Shown here: positions 23,997 to 32,590 of the stretch, in pieces
How the letters are laid out: each line of letters starts with the position of its first letter
Position numbering within the stretch: the first letter of the stretch is position 1
NCBI GenBank assembly: GCA_947451875.1
Contig: CANGBE010000001.1
Coordinates: forward strand, 1 to 38,856
Source: Sphingomonadaceae bacterium
GTDB lineage: Bacteria > Pseudomonadota > Alphaproteobacteria > Sphingomonadales > Sphingomonadaceae
DNA length: 38,856 nt
Direction of reading: 5' to 3'
Made by a program: the position numbers and the translations under genes
The notes under the pieces: generated by a model
Seen by the model: the letters and a program-made list of their open reading frames with translations, nothing else
What the model was told of the DNA's origin: nothing
Databases searched by the model: none

Positions 23997-24926
23997 ATGA
24001 CAGCGTCACGCATGAAAAACAGGGTGTCGCTAGATTGTCAGGTTCAGGCGCGGTTCTTCCAACCGCCTCCTGAGTTGCGGCGATATTTCACCACCTTTTA
24101 TCTGATTGAATTTGGTGTAAAATCAGGCGCAAGGGTTACCGACTATCTGCACCCCGAATGGGGTAATCTGCGATTTTTGAGCGGCGATTGCCCCGATGCC
24201 GAGGCAATGGGTGGCACGAGCATTTCGGGCACGAACTTTTGCGTCACCGGCCCCAGTTCCAAGACCGTTCGCTTCACCATCGGCCCGACTGCGCGGATGT
24301 GGGGGATCGGTTTCCTGCCGCTCGGCTGGGCTAAATTTGTCCGGGCCGATGCCCGGGAACTCGCTAATGCCTTGCTCGATGGGAACGTGCACCCGGCCTT
24401 TGCCAGCTTTGCGTCGCTCGGCGAAGCGCTCTACGGCCCGATCCCTGATGTCGAGGCCGAGCTTGGCCGGATTGGCCGCTACTTCCTTGACCGCGTTGAT
24501 AAACCGGTCAGCGAGGAAGAGAGGATCCGCAAGGTTCACGCCGCTTTGGTTGATCCCAGGATAAAGAGCGTTGCCGAACTGGTTGAGCGGGTCTCGATTG
24601 GCCAGCGCACGATCGAACGCACCTGTGATCGGGCCTTCGGTTTCCGGCCCAAGCTACTGCTGCGCCGTCAGCGCTTCTTGCGCAGCCTTTCGCATTACAT
24701 GCTCGATCCCTCGCTCAAATGGATTGGTGCGCTGGACGGGCATTACCATGATCAGGCACAATTTGTTCGTGATTTCAAAGAGTTCATGGGAATTTCCCCG
24801 CGTCAATATGCTGCACTCGATAAGCCGATCCTCTCTGCGGTTATGCTGGAGCGCGCGCGTTTTGCCGGCAAGGCGGTGCAGGGTCTCGATACGCCGGAGG
24901 GCGGCGGTCCAGAGGTCATGGCGTGA
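23997..24926 (+). CDS. AraC-type transcriptional regulator (B)
   Basis: Regulator of 309 residues with an N-terminal domain of about 180 residues and a C-terminal AraC helix-turn-helix: VAELVERVSIGQRTIERTCD, FRPKLLLRRQRFLRSLSH, then HYHDQAQFVRDFKEFMGISP. The early segment FFQPPPELRRYFTTFYLIE is common in this sphingomonad group. The layout, including the tail PILSAVMLERARFAGK, parallels regulator A at 17234, pointing to a shared lineage-expanded family. The ligand and targets are unknown. It sits between rplT and pheS without belonging to either by function; a second ATG lies five codons in. Confidence 0.85.
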   Translation: MTASRMKNRVSLDCQVQARFFQPPPELRRYFTTFYLIEFGVKSGARVTDYLHPEWGNLRFLSGDCPDAEAMGGTSISGTNFCVTGPSSKTVRFTIGPTARMWGIGFLPLGWAKFVRADARELANALLDGNVHPAFASFASLGEALYGPIPDVEAELGRIGRYFLDRVDKPVSEEERIRKVHAALVDPRIKSVAELVERVSIGQRTIERTCDRAFGFRPKLLLRRQRFLRSLSHYMLDPSLKWIGALDGHYHDQAQFVRDFKEFMGISPRQYAALDKPILSAVMLERARFAGKAVQGLDTPEGGGPEVMA

Positions 24927-24993
24927 AAGTTGCGGCCTAGGCTAACAGCCTCTAAAGGGCCGCATTCAAGCAGACGACCGAACGGAAACCCAA

Positions 24994-26091
24994 GTGGATT
25001 ACTCAAGCTCCCAGGCCGAAGCACTTGCCCGCATTGCCGCGGCCGGTGATCTCGATTCCATCGAGCGGCTGCGGGTAGAATTTCTCGGCAAGCAGGGTTC
25101 GATCTCGGCCCTGCTGAAGACGCTGGGCGGCATGAGCCCCGAAGCGCGGCAGGCTGAAGGGCCGCAGATCCACGCGCTGCGCGAGGCGGTTACCGCAGCA
25201 CTGGCCGATGCCAAAGCGGTGCTCGAAGCGGCTGCGCTCGAGGCAAAACTTGCCGCCGAAACCGTCGATCTTTCGCTACCCGCACCGGAGTTGCCGCGCG
25301 GCACTATCCATCCGGTTTCGCAGGTGATGGACGAACTGGCAGAGATCTTCGCCGATATGGGCTTTTCGGTCGCTACGGGTCCGGAAATCGAAGACGACTG
25401 GCACAATTTCACCGCGCTCAACATGCCTGAAAGCCATCCGGCGCGGGCGATGCACGATACGTTTTACTTCCCGGACAAAGACGGCGAAGGCCGCGATATG
25501 TTGCTCCGCACGCACACCAGCCCGGTGCAGATCCGGACTATGCTGGCGCAGGGCGCGCCCTTGCGCATCATTGCCCCGGGCCGGGTCTATCGCTCTGACT
25601 CAGACGCCACCCACACGCCGATGTTCCATCAGGTTGAAGGTCTGGTGATCGACAAGGGCATCCACCTCGGCCACCTGAAGTGGACGCTGGAAACTTTCCT
25701 CAAGGCCTTCTTCGAGCGCGAGGACATCGTTCTGCGCCTGCGCCCCTCTTATTTCCCCTTCACCGAGCCTTCGGTGGAAGTCGATGTCGGCTTCAAGCTT
25801 GAAGGTGGACGCCGCGTGCTCGGCGGCTCCGGCGATGCGCCCGGCCACGGCTGGATGGAGCTGCTCGGCAGCGGCATGGTCAACCGCAAGGTCATCGAAT
25901 ACGGCGGGCTCGATCCTGACGAGTGGCAGGGCTTTGCCTTTGGCGTGGGGGTCGACCGGCTCGCCATGCTGAAATACGGCATGGACGATCTGCGTGCCTT
26001 CTTTGACGGCGACGGGCGCTGGCTGCAGCATTACGGCTTCTCGCCGCTCGATGTGCCCACCCTTTCCGCCGGTGTGGGAGCAGTCGCATGA
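24994..26091 (+). CDS. pheS: Phenylalanine-tRNA ligase alpha subunit
   Basis: Catalytic subunit (365 residues) of the heterotetrameric PheRS. An N-terminal coiled-coil arm (about 1-85, with LRVEFLGKQGSISALLKTLG) precedes the class II core: the TGPEIEDDWHNFTALNMP region, motif 2 in RVYRSDSDATHTPMFHQVEG, and motif 3 in FGVGVDRLAMLKYG. The start is a GTG at 24994 (protein MDYSSSQAEAL); no ATG suits. It overlaps pheT by ATGA. Confidence 0.97.
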   Translation: MDYSSSQAEALARIAAAGDLDSIERLRVEFLGKQGSISALLKTLGGMSPEARQAEGPQIHALREAVTAALADAKAVLEAAALEAKLAAETVDLSLPAPELPRGTIHPVSQVMDELAEIFADMGFSVATGPEIEDDWHNFTALNMPESHPARAMHDTFYFPDKDGEGRDMLLRTHTSPVQIRTMLAQGAPLRIIAPGRVYRSDSDATHTPMFHQVEGLVIDKGIHLGHLKWTLETFLKAFFEREDIVLRLRPSYFPFTEPSVEVDVGFKLEGGRRVLGGSGDAPGHGWMELLGSGMVNRKVIEYGGLDPDEWQGFAFGVGVDRLAMLKYGMDDLRAFFDGDGRWLQHYGFSPLDVPTLSAGVGAVA

Positions 26092-28475
26092 AGTTCTCGC
26101 TCTCCTGGCTCAAACACTTCCTCGAAACCGAAGCTTCGATTGAGGATATCTCCGCGCGTCTCAATGCCATCGGCATCGAGGTGGAAGGTATCGAGAACCC
26201 GGCGGACAAGCTGGCGGGCTTCCGCGTTGCCAAGGTTCTCACCGCCGCGCGGCATCCCGATGCTGACAAGCTGCAAGTGCTCACCGTCGATTCCGGTGAC
26301 GGCAAGCCGCTGACGGTTGTTTGCGGTGCGCCCAATGCCCGCGCTGGCCTTGTCGGCGTGCTGGGGCTCCCCGGTGCGACCGTTCCGGCGAACGGCATGG
26401 TGCTCAAGGTCGCCGCCGTGCGCGGGGTCGAGAGCAACGGCATGATGTGCTCGACCCGCGAGCTGGAACTGGGCGAGGATCACGACGGCATTATCGAACT
26501 GCCCGAAGACGCCCCCATCGGCACGCCCTTTGCTGATTACCACGGCGCCGATCCGGTGTTCGACGTAGCCATCACGCCGAACCGCCCGGACTGCATGGGG
26601 CTTTACGGCATCGCCCGCGATCTCGCGGCGGCGGGGCTGGGAGCGCTTAAGCCCTTCGCTGCGTCGGTCGCTTCCGGCTCCTATCCCTGCCCGGTCGAAA
26701 TCCGCACCGAAGACGCGGAAGGCTGCCCGGCATTCTATGGCCGCGTGATCAAGGGTGTGACCAACGGCGCCTCGCCCGAATGGATGCAGGCGCGGCTGAA
26801 AGCTGCCGGCCAGCGTCCGATCTCGGCGCTGGTCGACATCACCAATTATGTGATGCTCGCTTTTGGCCGTCCGGCGCACGCCTATGACCTTGCCAAGCTG
26901 AACGGCGCGGTGGTTGCGCGGCGGGCGAGAGACGGCGAGACCTGCCTTGCGCTCAACGGCAAGGAATACCCGCTCGATCCGACGATGACGGTGATCGCTG
27001 ATGACAGCGGCGTGCATGACATTGCCGGGATCATGGGCGGCGAGCATTCGGGCTGCTCCGACACGACCACTGACGTGCTGCTCGAGATTGCCTATTTCAA
27101 CCCCGAGAACATCGCAGCCACCGGCCGCAAGCTGAACCTCACGTCTGACGCCCGCGCCCGGTTTGAACGCGGCGTCGATCCGCAGTTCCTCGATGCCGGG
27201 CTCGATATTCTCACCGATCTGATCCTGCGCATCTGCGGCGGTGAAGCTTCGGAGGTTGTTCGCGCTGGCACGCCGCCTTCGGGCGCAAAGGTCGTCGCCT
27301 ATGATCCTTCGCTCAGCCAGACGCTGGGCGGCGTGGCGATTGCTGGGGACGAGCAAAAGCGTATCCTCGGCGCGCTGGGCTTTGTCGTGGCGGCGGACTG
27401 GAAAGTCACCACCCCCGGCTGGCGGCCAGACATTGATGGCGCGCCCGATATCGTCGAGGAAGTTGTCCGCATTCACGGGCTGGACAATGTCGCCTCGGTG
27501 GCCTTGCCGCGCAGTGATGGCGTTGCCCGGCCAACGGCTACGCCAGCGCAGAAGCTGGAACGCCGCGTGCGCCGTGCGGCTGCATCGCGTGGGCTCAATG
27601 AGGCGGTGACATGGTCGTTCCTGCCGACCGCAGAAGTCGGGCACTTCGCCGCCGGCGACCTGTGGATGCTGGCCAACCCGATCAGCGAGGACATGAAGGC
27701 CATGCGCCCCTCGCTGCTGCCCGGCCTGCTCTCCGCTGCCGCACGCAATGTCGCACGCGGGGCATCGAGCCTGCGTCTGTTCGAGATTGGCCGCCGCTAT
27801 CTGCGCGGCGAGAATGGCGCCAGTGACGAGCGCCTGTCGCTCTGCGTCGTGCTGGCAGGCGACAAGACTGCACGCGGCTGGGCGAGTGGCAAGGCTGCGG
27901 CTTTCGATGCCTTTGATGCCAAGGCCGAAGCTCTGGCCCTGCTGGCTGAAGCCGGAGCGCCGGTTGATAATCTGCAGGTTATGGGAGAGGCTGGTTCGCA
28001 GTTCCACCCCGGCCAGTCCGCCACGCTGCGGCTTGGGCCCAAGACGGTGCTCGCCCGCTTTGGCATGATCCACCCGGCGACCGCCAAGGCCTTCGATATC
28101 GATGTGCCGGTCGCTATGGTCGAGCTGTTCCTCGATGCCATTCCGGGCAAGCGCGGCGCGGCGAGCTTCGCCCGCGCGGCCTATGCTCCGCCTGCGCTGC
28201 AAGCGGTGACGCGGGACTTTGCCTTCCTTGTCGGCGCGGATGTGCCCGCAGGTGATCTGGTCCGTCTGATCAAAGGCGCGGACAAGGCGAACATCGTCGC
28301 CGCGCGGCTGTTCGATGATTTCCGGGGCCAAGGCGCGCCGGAAGGGCAGAAGAGCCTTGCGGTTGAGGTGACTCTGCAGCCGCAGGACAAGAGCTATGCC
28401 GAGGAAGACCTCAAGGCCGTGGCCGACAAGGTGACTGCGGCTGCGTCGAAACTCGGCGCGGTGCTGCGCGGATGA
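26088..28475 (+). CDS. pheT: Phenylalanine-tRNA ligase beta subunit
   Basis: Beta subunit, 795 residues, normal length. Domains in order: N-terminal B1 plus tRNA-binding OB fold (about 40-150, HPDADKLQVLTVD, VVCGAPNARAGLVG), the B3/B4 editing region (ALVDITNYVMLAFGRPAHAYD near 250), B5 (about 405-480), the catalytic-like core, and the C-terminal ferredoxin-like anticodon-binding domain (about 700-795, PALQAVTRDFAFLV). The editing domain removes Tyr-tRNA(Phe). It is coupled to pheS upstream and to the SDR gene downstream, each by ATGA. Confidence 0.97.
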   Translation: MKFSLSWLKHFLETEASIEDISARLNAIGIEVEGIENPADKLAGFRVAKVLTAARHPDADKLQVLTVDSGDGKPLTVVCGAPNARAGLVGVLGLPGATVPANGMVLKVAAVRGVESNGMMCSTRELELGEDHDGIIELPEDAPIGTPFADYHGADPVFDVAITPNRPDCMGLYGIARDLAAAGLGALKPFAASVASGSYPCPVEIRTEDAEGCPAFYGRVIKGVTNGASPEWMQARLKAAGQRPISALVDITNYVMLAFGRPAHAYDLAKLNGAVVARRARDGETCLALNGKEYPLDPTMTVIADDSGVHDIAGIMGGEHSGCSDTTTDVLLEIAYFNPENIAATGRKLNLTSDARARFERGVDPQFLDAGLDILTDLILRICGGEASEVVRAGTPPSGAKVVAYDPSLSQTLGGVAIAGDEQKRILGALGFVVAADWKVTTPGWRPDIDGAPDIVEEVVRIHGLDNVASVALPRSDGVARPTATPAQKLERRVRRAAASRGLNEAVTWSFLPTAEVGHFAAGDLWMLANPISEDMKAMRPSLLPGLLSAAARNVARGASSLRLFEIGRRYLRGENGASDERLSLCVVLAGDKTARGWASGKAAAFDAFDAKAEALALLAEAGAPVDNLQVMGEAGSQFHPGQSATLRLGPKTVLARFGMIHPATAKAFDIDVPVAMVELFLDAIPGKRGAASFARAAYAPPALQAVTRDFAFLVGADVPAGDLVRLIKGADKANIVAARLFDDFRGQGAPEGQKSLAVEVTLQPQDKSYAEEDLKAVADKVTAAASKLGAVLRG

Positions 28476-29218
28476 AGGTTGCCCTCGTCACTGGCGCTTC
28501 CTCCGGGATCGGAGAAGCCTGCGCGCGGGCTCTGCTGGCCGCTGGCTGGCGCGTTGTCGGCACCGGGCGGCGGGCTGACCGGCTGGCTGAACTGGCGGCC
28601 GAGCTGGGCGATAACTTCTGCCCGGCAGTGTTTGACGTTCGCGACGAAGCGGCGCGGGATGCGGCGCTGGATGCCTTGCCCGATGCGTTCCGCGCCTTCG
28701 ATCTGCTGGTCAATAACGCTGGCCTCGCGCTGGGCACTGGCCCCGCACAAACGGTCGAGCTCGATCAGTGGAAGACGATGATCGACACCAATGTCACCGC
28801 GCTGGTTTCGATCACCCACAAGCTGCTGCCCGGCCTGATCGAGCGCAAGGGCGCAATCATCAACCTGTCCTCAGTGGCGGCGACTTATCCCTATACTGGC
28901 GGCAACGTTTATGGCGGGACCAAGGCCTTCGTGCGGCAGCTCAGCCTTGGCCTGCGCTCTGATCTTGCCGGAACCGGCGTGCGGGTCACTTCGATCGAGC
29001 CGGGCATGGTCGAAACCGAATTCACCCTCGTACGCAATGGCGGCGATCAGGCAGCGAGCGACACGCTCTATGGCGGGGCCAATCCGCTCGACGGCAATGA
29101 CATTGCCGAGGCTGTTTGCTGGATCGCGGGCCTGCCGCCGCACTACAATATCAATACGATCGAGATGATGCCGGTGAGCCAGAGCTTCGCCGGCTTCCAG
29201 GTCGCCCGTAACTCCTGA
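28472..29218 (+). CDS. Short-chain dehydrogenase/reductase, YdfG-like
   Basis: NAD(P)-dependent oxidoreductase of 248 residues with the classical SDR layout: VTGASSGIGEA at the N-terminus, basic residues after strand 2 (GTGRRADRL, favouring NADP), NNAG near residue 88, NLSSVAAT with the catalytic Ser, and YGGTKAF with Tyr and Lys. The C-terminal NINTIEMMPVSQSFAGF is like that of YdfG-type 3-hydroxy acid/serine dehydrogenases. Substrate unproven. It overlaps pheT by ATGA, and prfC begins 16 bases after it, so it travels with translation genes. Confidence 0.9.
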   Translation: MKVALVTGASSGIGEACARALLAAGWRVVGTGRRADRLAELAAELGDNFCPAVFDVRDEAARDAALDALPDAFRAFDLLVNNAGLALGTGPAQTVELDQWKTMIDTNVTALVSITHKLLPGLIERKGAIINLSSVAATYPYTGGNVYGGTKAFVRQLSLGLRSDLAGTGVRVTSIEPGMVETEFTLVRNGGDQAASDTLYGGANPLDGNDIAEAVCWIAGLPPHYNINTIEMMPVSQSFAGFQVARNS

Positions 29219-29234
29219 AGAACTGTCCCTGAAC

Positions 29235-30752
29235 GTGTCCAATCGCCGTACCTTCGCCATCATCTCGCATCCTGACGCGGGTAAGACGACGCTGACCGAG
29301 AAGCTGCTGCTTCAGGGCGGCGCGATCCATCTGGCGGGCGAAGTAAAGGCGCGGGGGCAGGCGCGGCGAGCGCGGTCTGACTGGATGAAGATCGAGCAGC
29401 AGCGCGGGATTTCGGTCACCAGCTCGGTGATGACCTTTGAGCGACAGGGCATCACCTTCAACCTGCTCGACACCCCGGGCCACGAGGACTTTTCCGAAGA
29501 CACCTATCGCACATTAACCGCCGTCGATTCCGCGATCATGGTGATCGATGCAGCCAAGGGCATCGAACCGCAGACGCGCAAGCTGTTCGAGGTTTGCCGC
29601 CTGCGTTCGGTGCCGATCATCACTTTCGTCAACAAGGTGGACCGCGAAGGCCGCTCGCCCTTCGAGACGATGGACGAGGTTGCCGATGCACTGGCGCTCG
29701 ATGTCTGTCCGATGGCCTGGCCGGTTGGGCTGGGCGGCGAATTCAAGGGCGTGTTCGATTTCGCCAGCGGCCTCACCAGCCGTCCCGAGGGCGATAGCCG
29801 GGAGTTTCTTGGCAAACGCGACGGTGATGAACTGCCCGCCGATATTGCCGACGAGATCGAACTGGCGCGCGGTGGCTATCCGGCATTCGATCTCGAGGCC
29901 TATCGCAATGGCGACCTGACCCCGGTCTATTTTGGCTCGGCGTTGAAAAACTTCGGCGTCGCCGAACTGATCGATGCCATTGCCAATTTCGCCCCGCCAC
30001 CCCGCCCTCAGCCTTCGGATCAGGGGACGATCGAGCCGGATGGCAAAGAGGTCACCGGCTTCATCTTCAAGGTGCAGGCCAATATGGACCCGATGCACCG
30101 CGACCGGATCGCCTTCATGCGGCTGGCATCGGGCACTTTTAAGCGCGGCATGAAACTCACCCCTTCGGGCAGCGGCAAGCCGATGGCGATCCACTCGCCG
30201 ATCCTGTTCTTCGCGCAAGACCGCGAACTCGCCGACAGCGCTGAGCCCGGCGACATCATCGGCATCCCCAATCACGGCACCTTGCGGGTGGGTGATACCC
30301 TGTCAGAGAGCAACAAGGTGCGCTTCACCGGCCTGCCCAACTTCGCCCCCGAAATTCTGCGCCGCGTGCAGCTGAAAGACCCGACCAAGACCAAGCAACT
30401 GCGCAAGGCGCTCGACGATCTCTCGGAAGAGGGCGTGATCCAGGTGTTCTACCCTGAGATTGGCGCGCAGTGGATCGTCGGCGTGGTCGGGCAGCTGCAG
30501 CTGGAAGTGCTGATCAGCCGCCTTGAGGCGGAATACAAGGTCGAGGCCATGCTTGAGCCTTCGCCCTTCGACACCGCGCGCTGGCTGAAGGGATCGGACG
30601 CGGCAGTAAAGGCCTTTGCTGACATCAACATGAGCAACCTCGCCAAGGACCGCGATGGCGATCCGGTGTTCATGGCCCGCTCGAGCTGGGACGTGGGTTA
30701 CCAGCAGGAGCGCAATCCGGATCTGGTGTTCTCGGCGACGAAGGAGCGCTGA
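29235..30752 (+). CDS. prfC: Peptide chain release factor 3
   Basis: GTPase of 505 residues that recycles RF1/RF2 from the ribosome after peptide release. G motifs: SHPDAGKTTLTEK (G1), GISVTSSV (G2), DTPGHEDFSEDTYR (G3), NKVDREGR (G4). SDWMKIEQQRGISV is the RF3 signature. Domain II (about 265-370) and the C-terminal domain with FYPEIGAQWIVGVVGQLQLEVL follow. The start is GTG at 29235. It is slightly shorter than the E. coli protein of about 529 residues, but all domains are present. Confidence 0.96.
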   Translation: MSNRRTFAIISHPDAGKTTLTEKLLLQGGAIHLAGEVKARGQARRARSDWMKIEQQRGISVTSSVMTFERQGITFNLLDTPGHEDFSEDTYRTLTAVDSAIMVIDAAKGIEPQTRKLFEVCRLRSVPIITFVNKVDREGRSPFETMDEVADALALDVCPMAWPVGLGGEFKGVFDFASGLTSRPEGDSREFLGKRDGDELPADIADEIELARGGYPAFDLEAYRNGDLTPVYFGSALKNFGVAELIDAIANFAPPPRPQPSDQGTIEPDGKEVTGFIFKVQANMDPMHRDRIAFMRLASGTFKRGMKLTPSGSGKPMAIHSPILFFAQDRELADSAEPGDIIGIPNHGTLRVGDTLSESNKVRFTGLPNFAPEILRRVQLKDPTKTKQLRKALDDLSEEGVIQVFYPEIGAQWIVGVVGQLQLEVLISRLEAEYKVEAMLEPSPFDTARWLKGSDAAVKAFADINMSNLAKDRDGDPVFMARSSWDVGYQQERNPDLVFSATKER

Positions 30753-30763
30753 GCCCTTTCCCC

Positions 30764-30788
30764 GCAGCAATGAAAGGGATATTGCTGC
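30764..30788 (+). promoter_or_regulatory. Hairpin over the ribosome site of the PNPOx-like gene
   Basis: GCAGCAAT (30764-30771) and ATTGCTGC (30781-30788) are perfect complements around GAAAGGGAT, whose AAAGGGA is the only Shine-Dalgarno-like run before the ATG at 30792. The hairpin would present the ribosome site in its loop. No T-run follows, so it is not a terminator of prfC. Confidence 0.4.
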
Positions 30789-30791
30789 CCC

Positions 30792-31361
30792 ATGGCCGAT
30801 TTCACCGAAACCCTCACCCCCGACGACATCGCGATGATCGCGCGGCAAGGCGTCTATTTTGTCGCCACGGCCACGGCAGAGGGCCGGATCAACCTCAGCC
30901 CCAAGGGGCTAGCCGAGACGTTCAAGATCCTCTCACCCGCCCGCGTCGCCTATCTTGATCTCGCCGGATCGGGCAACGAGACCAACGCGCATTTGCTCGC
31001 TGATGGCCGGATCACGGTGATGATGTGCAATTTTGAGCAGCCCGCGCTGATCCTGCGGATATATGGCAAAGGCCGTCCGGTGCTGCCCGCCGATCCTGAT
31101 TGGGACGAGCTGGCCGCCCACTTCACCCTGCTGCCAGGCACGCGCCAGATCTTCGATATCGCGGTAGAATCAGTGCAGACGAGCTGCGGCTGGGGCATTC
31201 CGCTGATGGAAATGGACCGCCAACGCGAAACGCTGGTCAAGTATCATGCACAGCAGGATCCCGATAAGTGGGCGGCGAAGTATTCGGCGCGGGACAAGTC
31301 GATTGATGGCCTGCCGACCCGGCCGACAGATCGCTATATTGCCGGTGAGGCTGATCAGTAA
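30792..31361 (+). CDS. Pyridoxamine 5'-phosphate oxidase-related flavin-binding family protein
   Basis: Split-barrel protein of 189 residues. The N-terminal half fits the PNPOx-like fold (VYFVATATAEGRINLSPKGL, then VAYLDLAGSGNETNAHLLADGRITVMMCNF); the GRINLSPKG stretch is where flavin phosphate usually binds. The C-terminal SVQTSCGWGIPLMEMDRQRETL is typical of a subgroup of pyridoxamine oxidase-family proteins that is not PdxH. The natural substrate and whether it binds FMN or F420 are unknown; FMN is more likely in this lineage. The EEP gene follows after 5 bases. Confidence 0.85.
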   Translation: MADFTETLTPDDIAMIARQGVYFVATATAEGRINLSPKGLAETFKILSPARVAYLDLAGSGNETNAHLLADGRITVMMCNFEQPALILRIYGKGRPVLPADPDWDELAAHFTLLPGTRQIFDIAVESVQTSCGWGIPLMEMDRQRETLVKYHAQQDPDKWAAKYSARDKSIDGLPTRPTDRYIAGEADQ

Positions 31362-31366
31362 GCACA

Positions 31367-32065
31367 GTGCAAATAAAGGTCGCCAGTTATAACATCCATA
31401 AAGGCGTGGGGTTAGACCGGCGGCGCGATCCCGAGCGGATTCTCGCCGTGCTGCGAGAGATCGACGCTGACGTTATCGCCCTGCAAGAGGCTGATCGCCG
31501 CTTTGGCGACCGGGCCAGCGTTCTGCCGCGCGGCCTGATCGACGATCACAGTCCATGGCGCGTGGCGCCGATCCGCTCGCGGCCCGATTCGATGGGCTGG
31601 CATGGCAACGCACTGCTGGTGCGGCGCGGGATCGAGGTTACGCTGGCCGAACCGGTGCGGCTACCGACGCTTGAGCCGCGCGGCGCGATCTGTGCCGAAC
31701 TTTTGGTCCAGGGAACGCGCATCCGCGTTGCTGGCATGCACCTCGACCTCTCAGGGCTCAGGCGACGGCGTCAGTTACGTGCGGTGCTCGATCATGTCGG
31801 CAGCAATGGCGATATGTGCCCGACCGTACTCATGGGTGATTTCAACCAGTGGTCGCACATCCGCGGGGCCATGCGCGAGTTCGGGCCTGACTGGCAGACG
31901 ATCGTGCCCGGCAACAGCTTTCCCTCGCGCCAGCCAGTCGCTGCGCTCGACCGGATCGTGCTGTCGCAGCATTGGACAGCGCTCGAATCCGGGGTCCACC
32001 ACAGCGCGCTTTCGGCGCGGGCATCTGATCATTTACCGGTCTTTGCCCGGATTAGTCATGGCTAA
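31367..32065 (+). CDS. Endonuclease/exonuclease/phosphatase (EEP) family protein
   Basis: Metal-dependent phosphoesterase fold, 232 residues. Active-site motifs: SYNIHKGVG (Asn), LQEADRR (Glu), GMHLDLSGLRR, GDFNQW (Asp, Asn) and the terminal SDHLPVF (Asp, His). Short EEP proteins like this act on DNA, lipids or phosphoinositides in various organisms; the sequence does not decide which. No signal peptide is seen, so it is probably cytoplasmic. The start is GTG at 31367, five bases after the PNPOx-like stop, and the pair is probably cotranscribed. Confidence 0.88.
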   Translation: MQIKVASYNIHKGVGLDRRRDPERILAVLREIDADVIALQEADRRFGDRASVLPRGLIDDHSPWRVAPIRSRPDSMGWHGNALLVRRGIEVTLAEPVRLPTLEPRGAICAELLVQGTRIRVAGMHLDLSGLRRRRQLRAVLDHVGSNGDMCPTVLMGDFNQWSHIRGAMREFGPDWQTIVPGNSFPSRQPVAALDRIVLSQHWTALESGVHHSALSARASDHLPVFARISHG

Positions 32066-32078
32066 AAAATAAGCACAT

Positions 32079-32103
32079 GCCCGCGAATCGGGCGCTGTAG
32101 CGC
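32079..32103. promoter_or_regulatory. Overlapping dyads, candidate NtrC enhancer site upstream of glnK
   Basis: GCCCG-CGAAT-CGGGC (32079-32093), preceded by T, gives the GC-N11-GC spacing of NtrC sites, and GCGC-TGTA-GCGC (32092-32103) overlaps it. They lie about 85-110 bases upstream of the predicted sigma-54 start point, a usual enhancer distance. They could instead be the 3' stem of the preceding gene's transcript. Confidence 0.35.
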
Positions 32104-32160
32104 GATTTGTTAACGGGCCTGATTCGGTCAACCATCTGAAAAGCAATCATATCCAACATC

Positions 32161-32176
32161 TGGCACACCCCTTGCT
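32161..32176 (+). promoter_or_regulatory. Sigma-54 (-24/-12) promoter of glnK-amtB
   Basis: TGGCACACCCCTTGCT matches the RpoN consensus TGGCAC-N5-TTGC(A/T) in every conserved base. The -24 GG (32162-32163) and -12 GC (32174-32175) are exactly 10 bases apart. The predicted start point is near 32187, 36 bases before the glnK ATG. This fits nitrogen-limited activation by NtrC. Confidence 0.9.
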
Positions 32177-32222
32177 TTAACAGTTTCGCCGGAATGTTCC
32201 GGCAGGCTGACAGGGGTTACCG

Positions 32223-32561
32223 ATGAAGTTCATCATCGCCATCATCAAGCCGTTCAAGCTCGACGAAGTGCGTGAAGCACTGGGCGCCATCGGCATTGCC
32301 GGAATGACCGTCTCTGAAGTCAAGGGTTTCGGACGGCAAAAAGGGCAGACGGAAATCTACCGCGGTGCGGAATATTCCACCAACATGCTGCCTAAAGTGA
32401 AGATCGAAATTGCCGCGAGTGACGATCTTGCACCGCAAGTAGTCGAAACGATCCAGCAAGTCGCCAGCACATCGGCGATCGGCGACGGCAAGATCTTCGT
32501 TCTCGATCTGGCTGAGGCCGTTCGTATCCGCACCGGCGAAGCCGGGGACACAGCGCTCTAA
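32223..32561 (+). CDS. glnK: PII nitrogen regulatory protein, GlnK type
   Basis: Trimeric signal protein, 112 residues, that senses ATP/ADP and 2-oxoglutarate. It begins MKFIIAIIKPFKLDEVREAL; the T-loop GRQKGQTEIYRGAEY carries the uridylylation site Tyr51; the end GKIFVLDLAEAVRIRTGE is the C-loop signature. Lying directly in front of amtB (29-base gap) it should be the GlnK partner that plugs the AmtB channel when ammonium is plentiful. A sigma-54 promoter precedes it. Confidence 0.96.
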   Translation: MKFIIAIIKPFKLDEVREALGAIGIAGMTVSEVKGFGRQKGQTEIYRGAEYSTNMLPKVKIEIAASDDLAPQVVETIQQVASTSAIGDGKIFVLDLAEAVRIRTGEAGDTAL

Positions 32562-32590
32562 GCGCCGGTCTGACAGGAGGTAACATCACA

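Noticed and set aside
26031..28331. Long 766-codon open frame antisense to pheT
   Set aside because: It is a codon-bias shadow of pheT in high-GC DNA, with no recognisable domain, and the sense frame is a full-length conserved protein.
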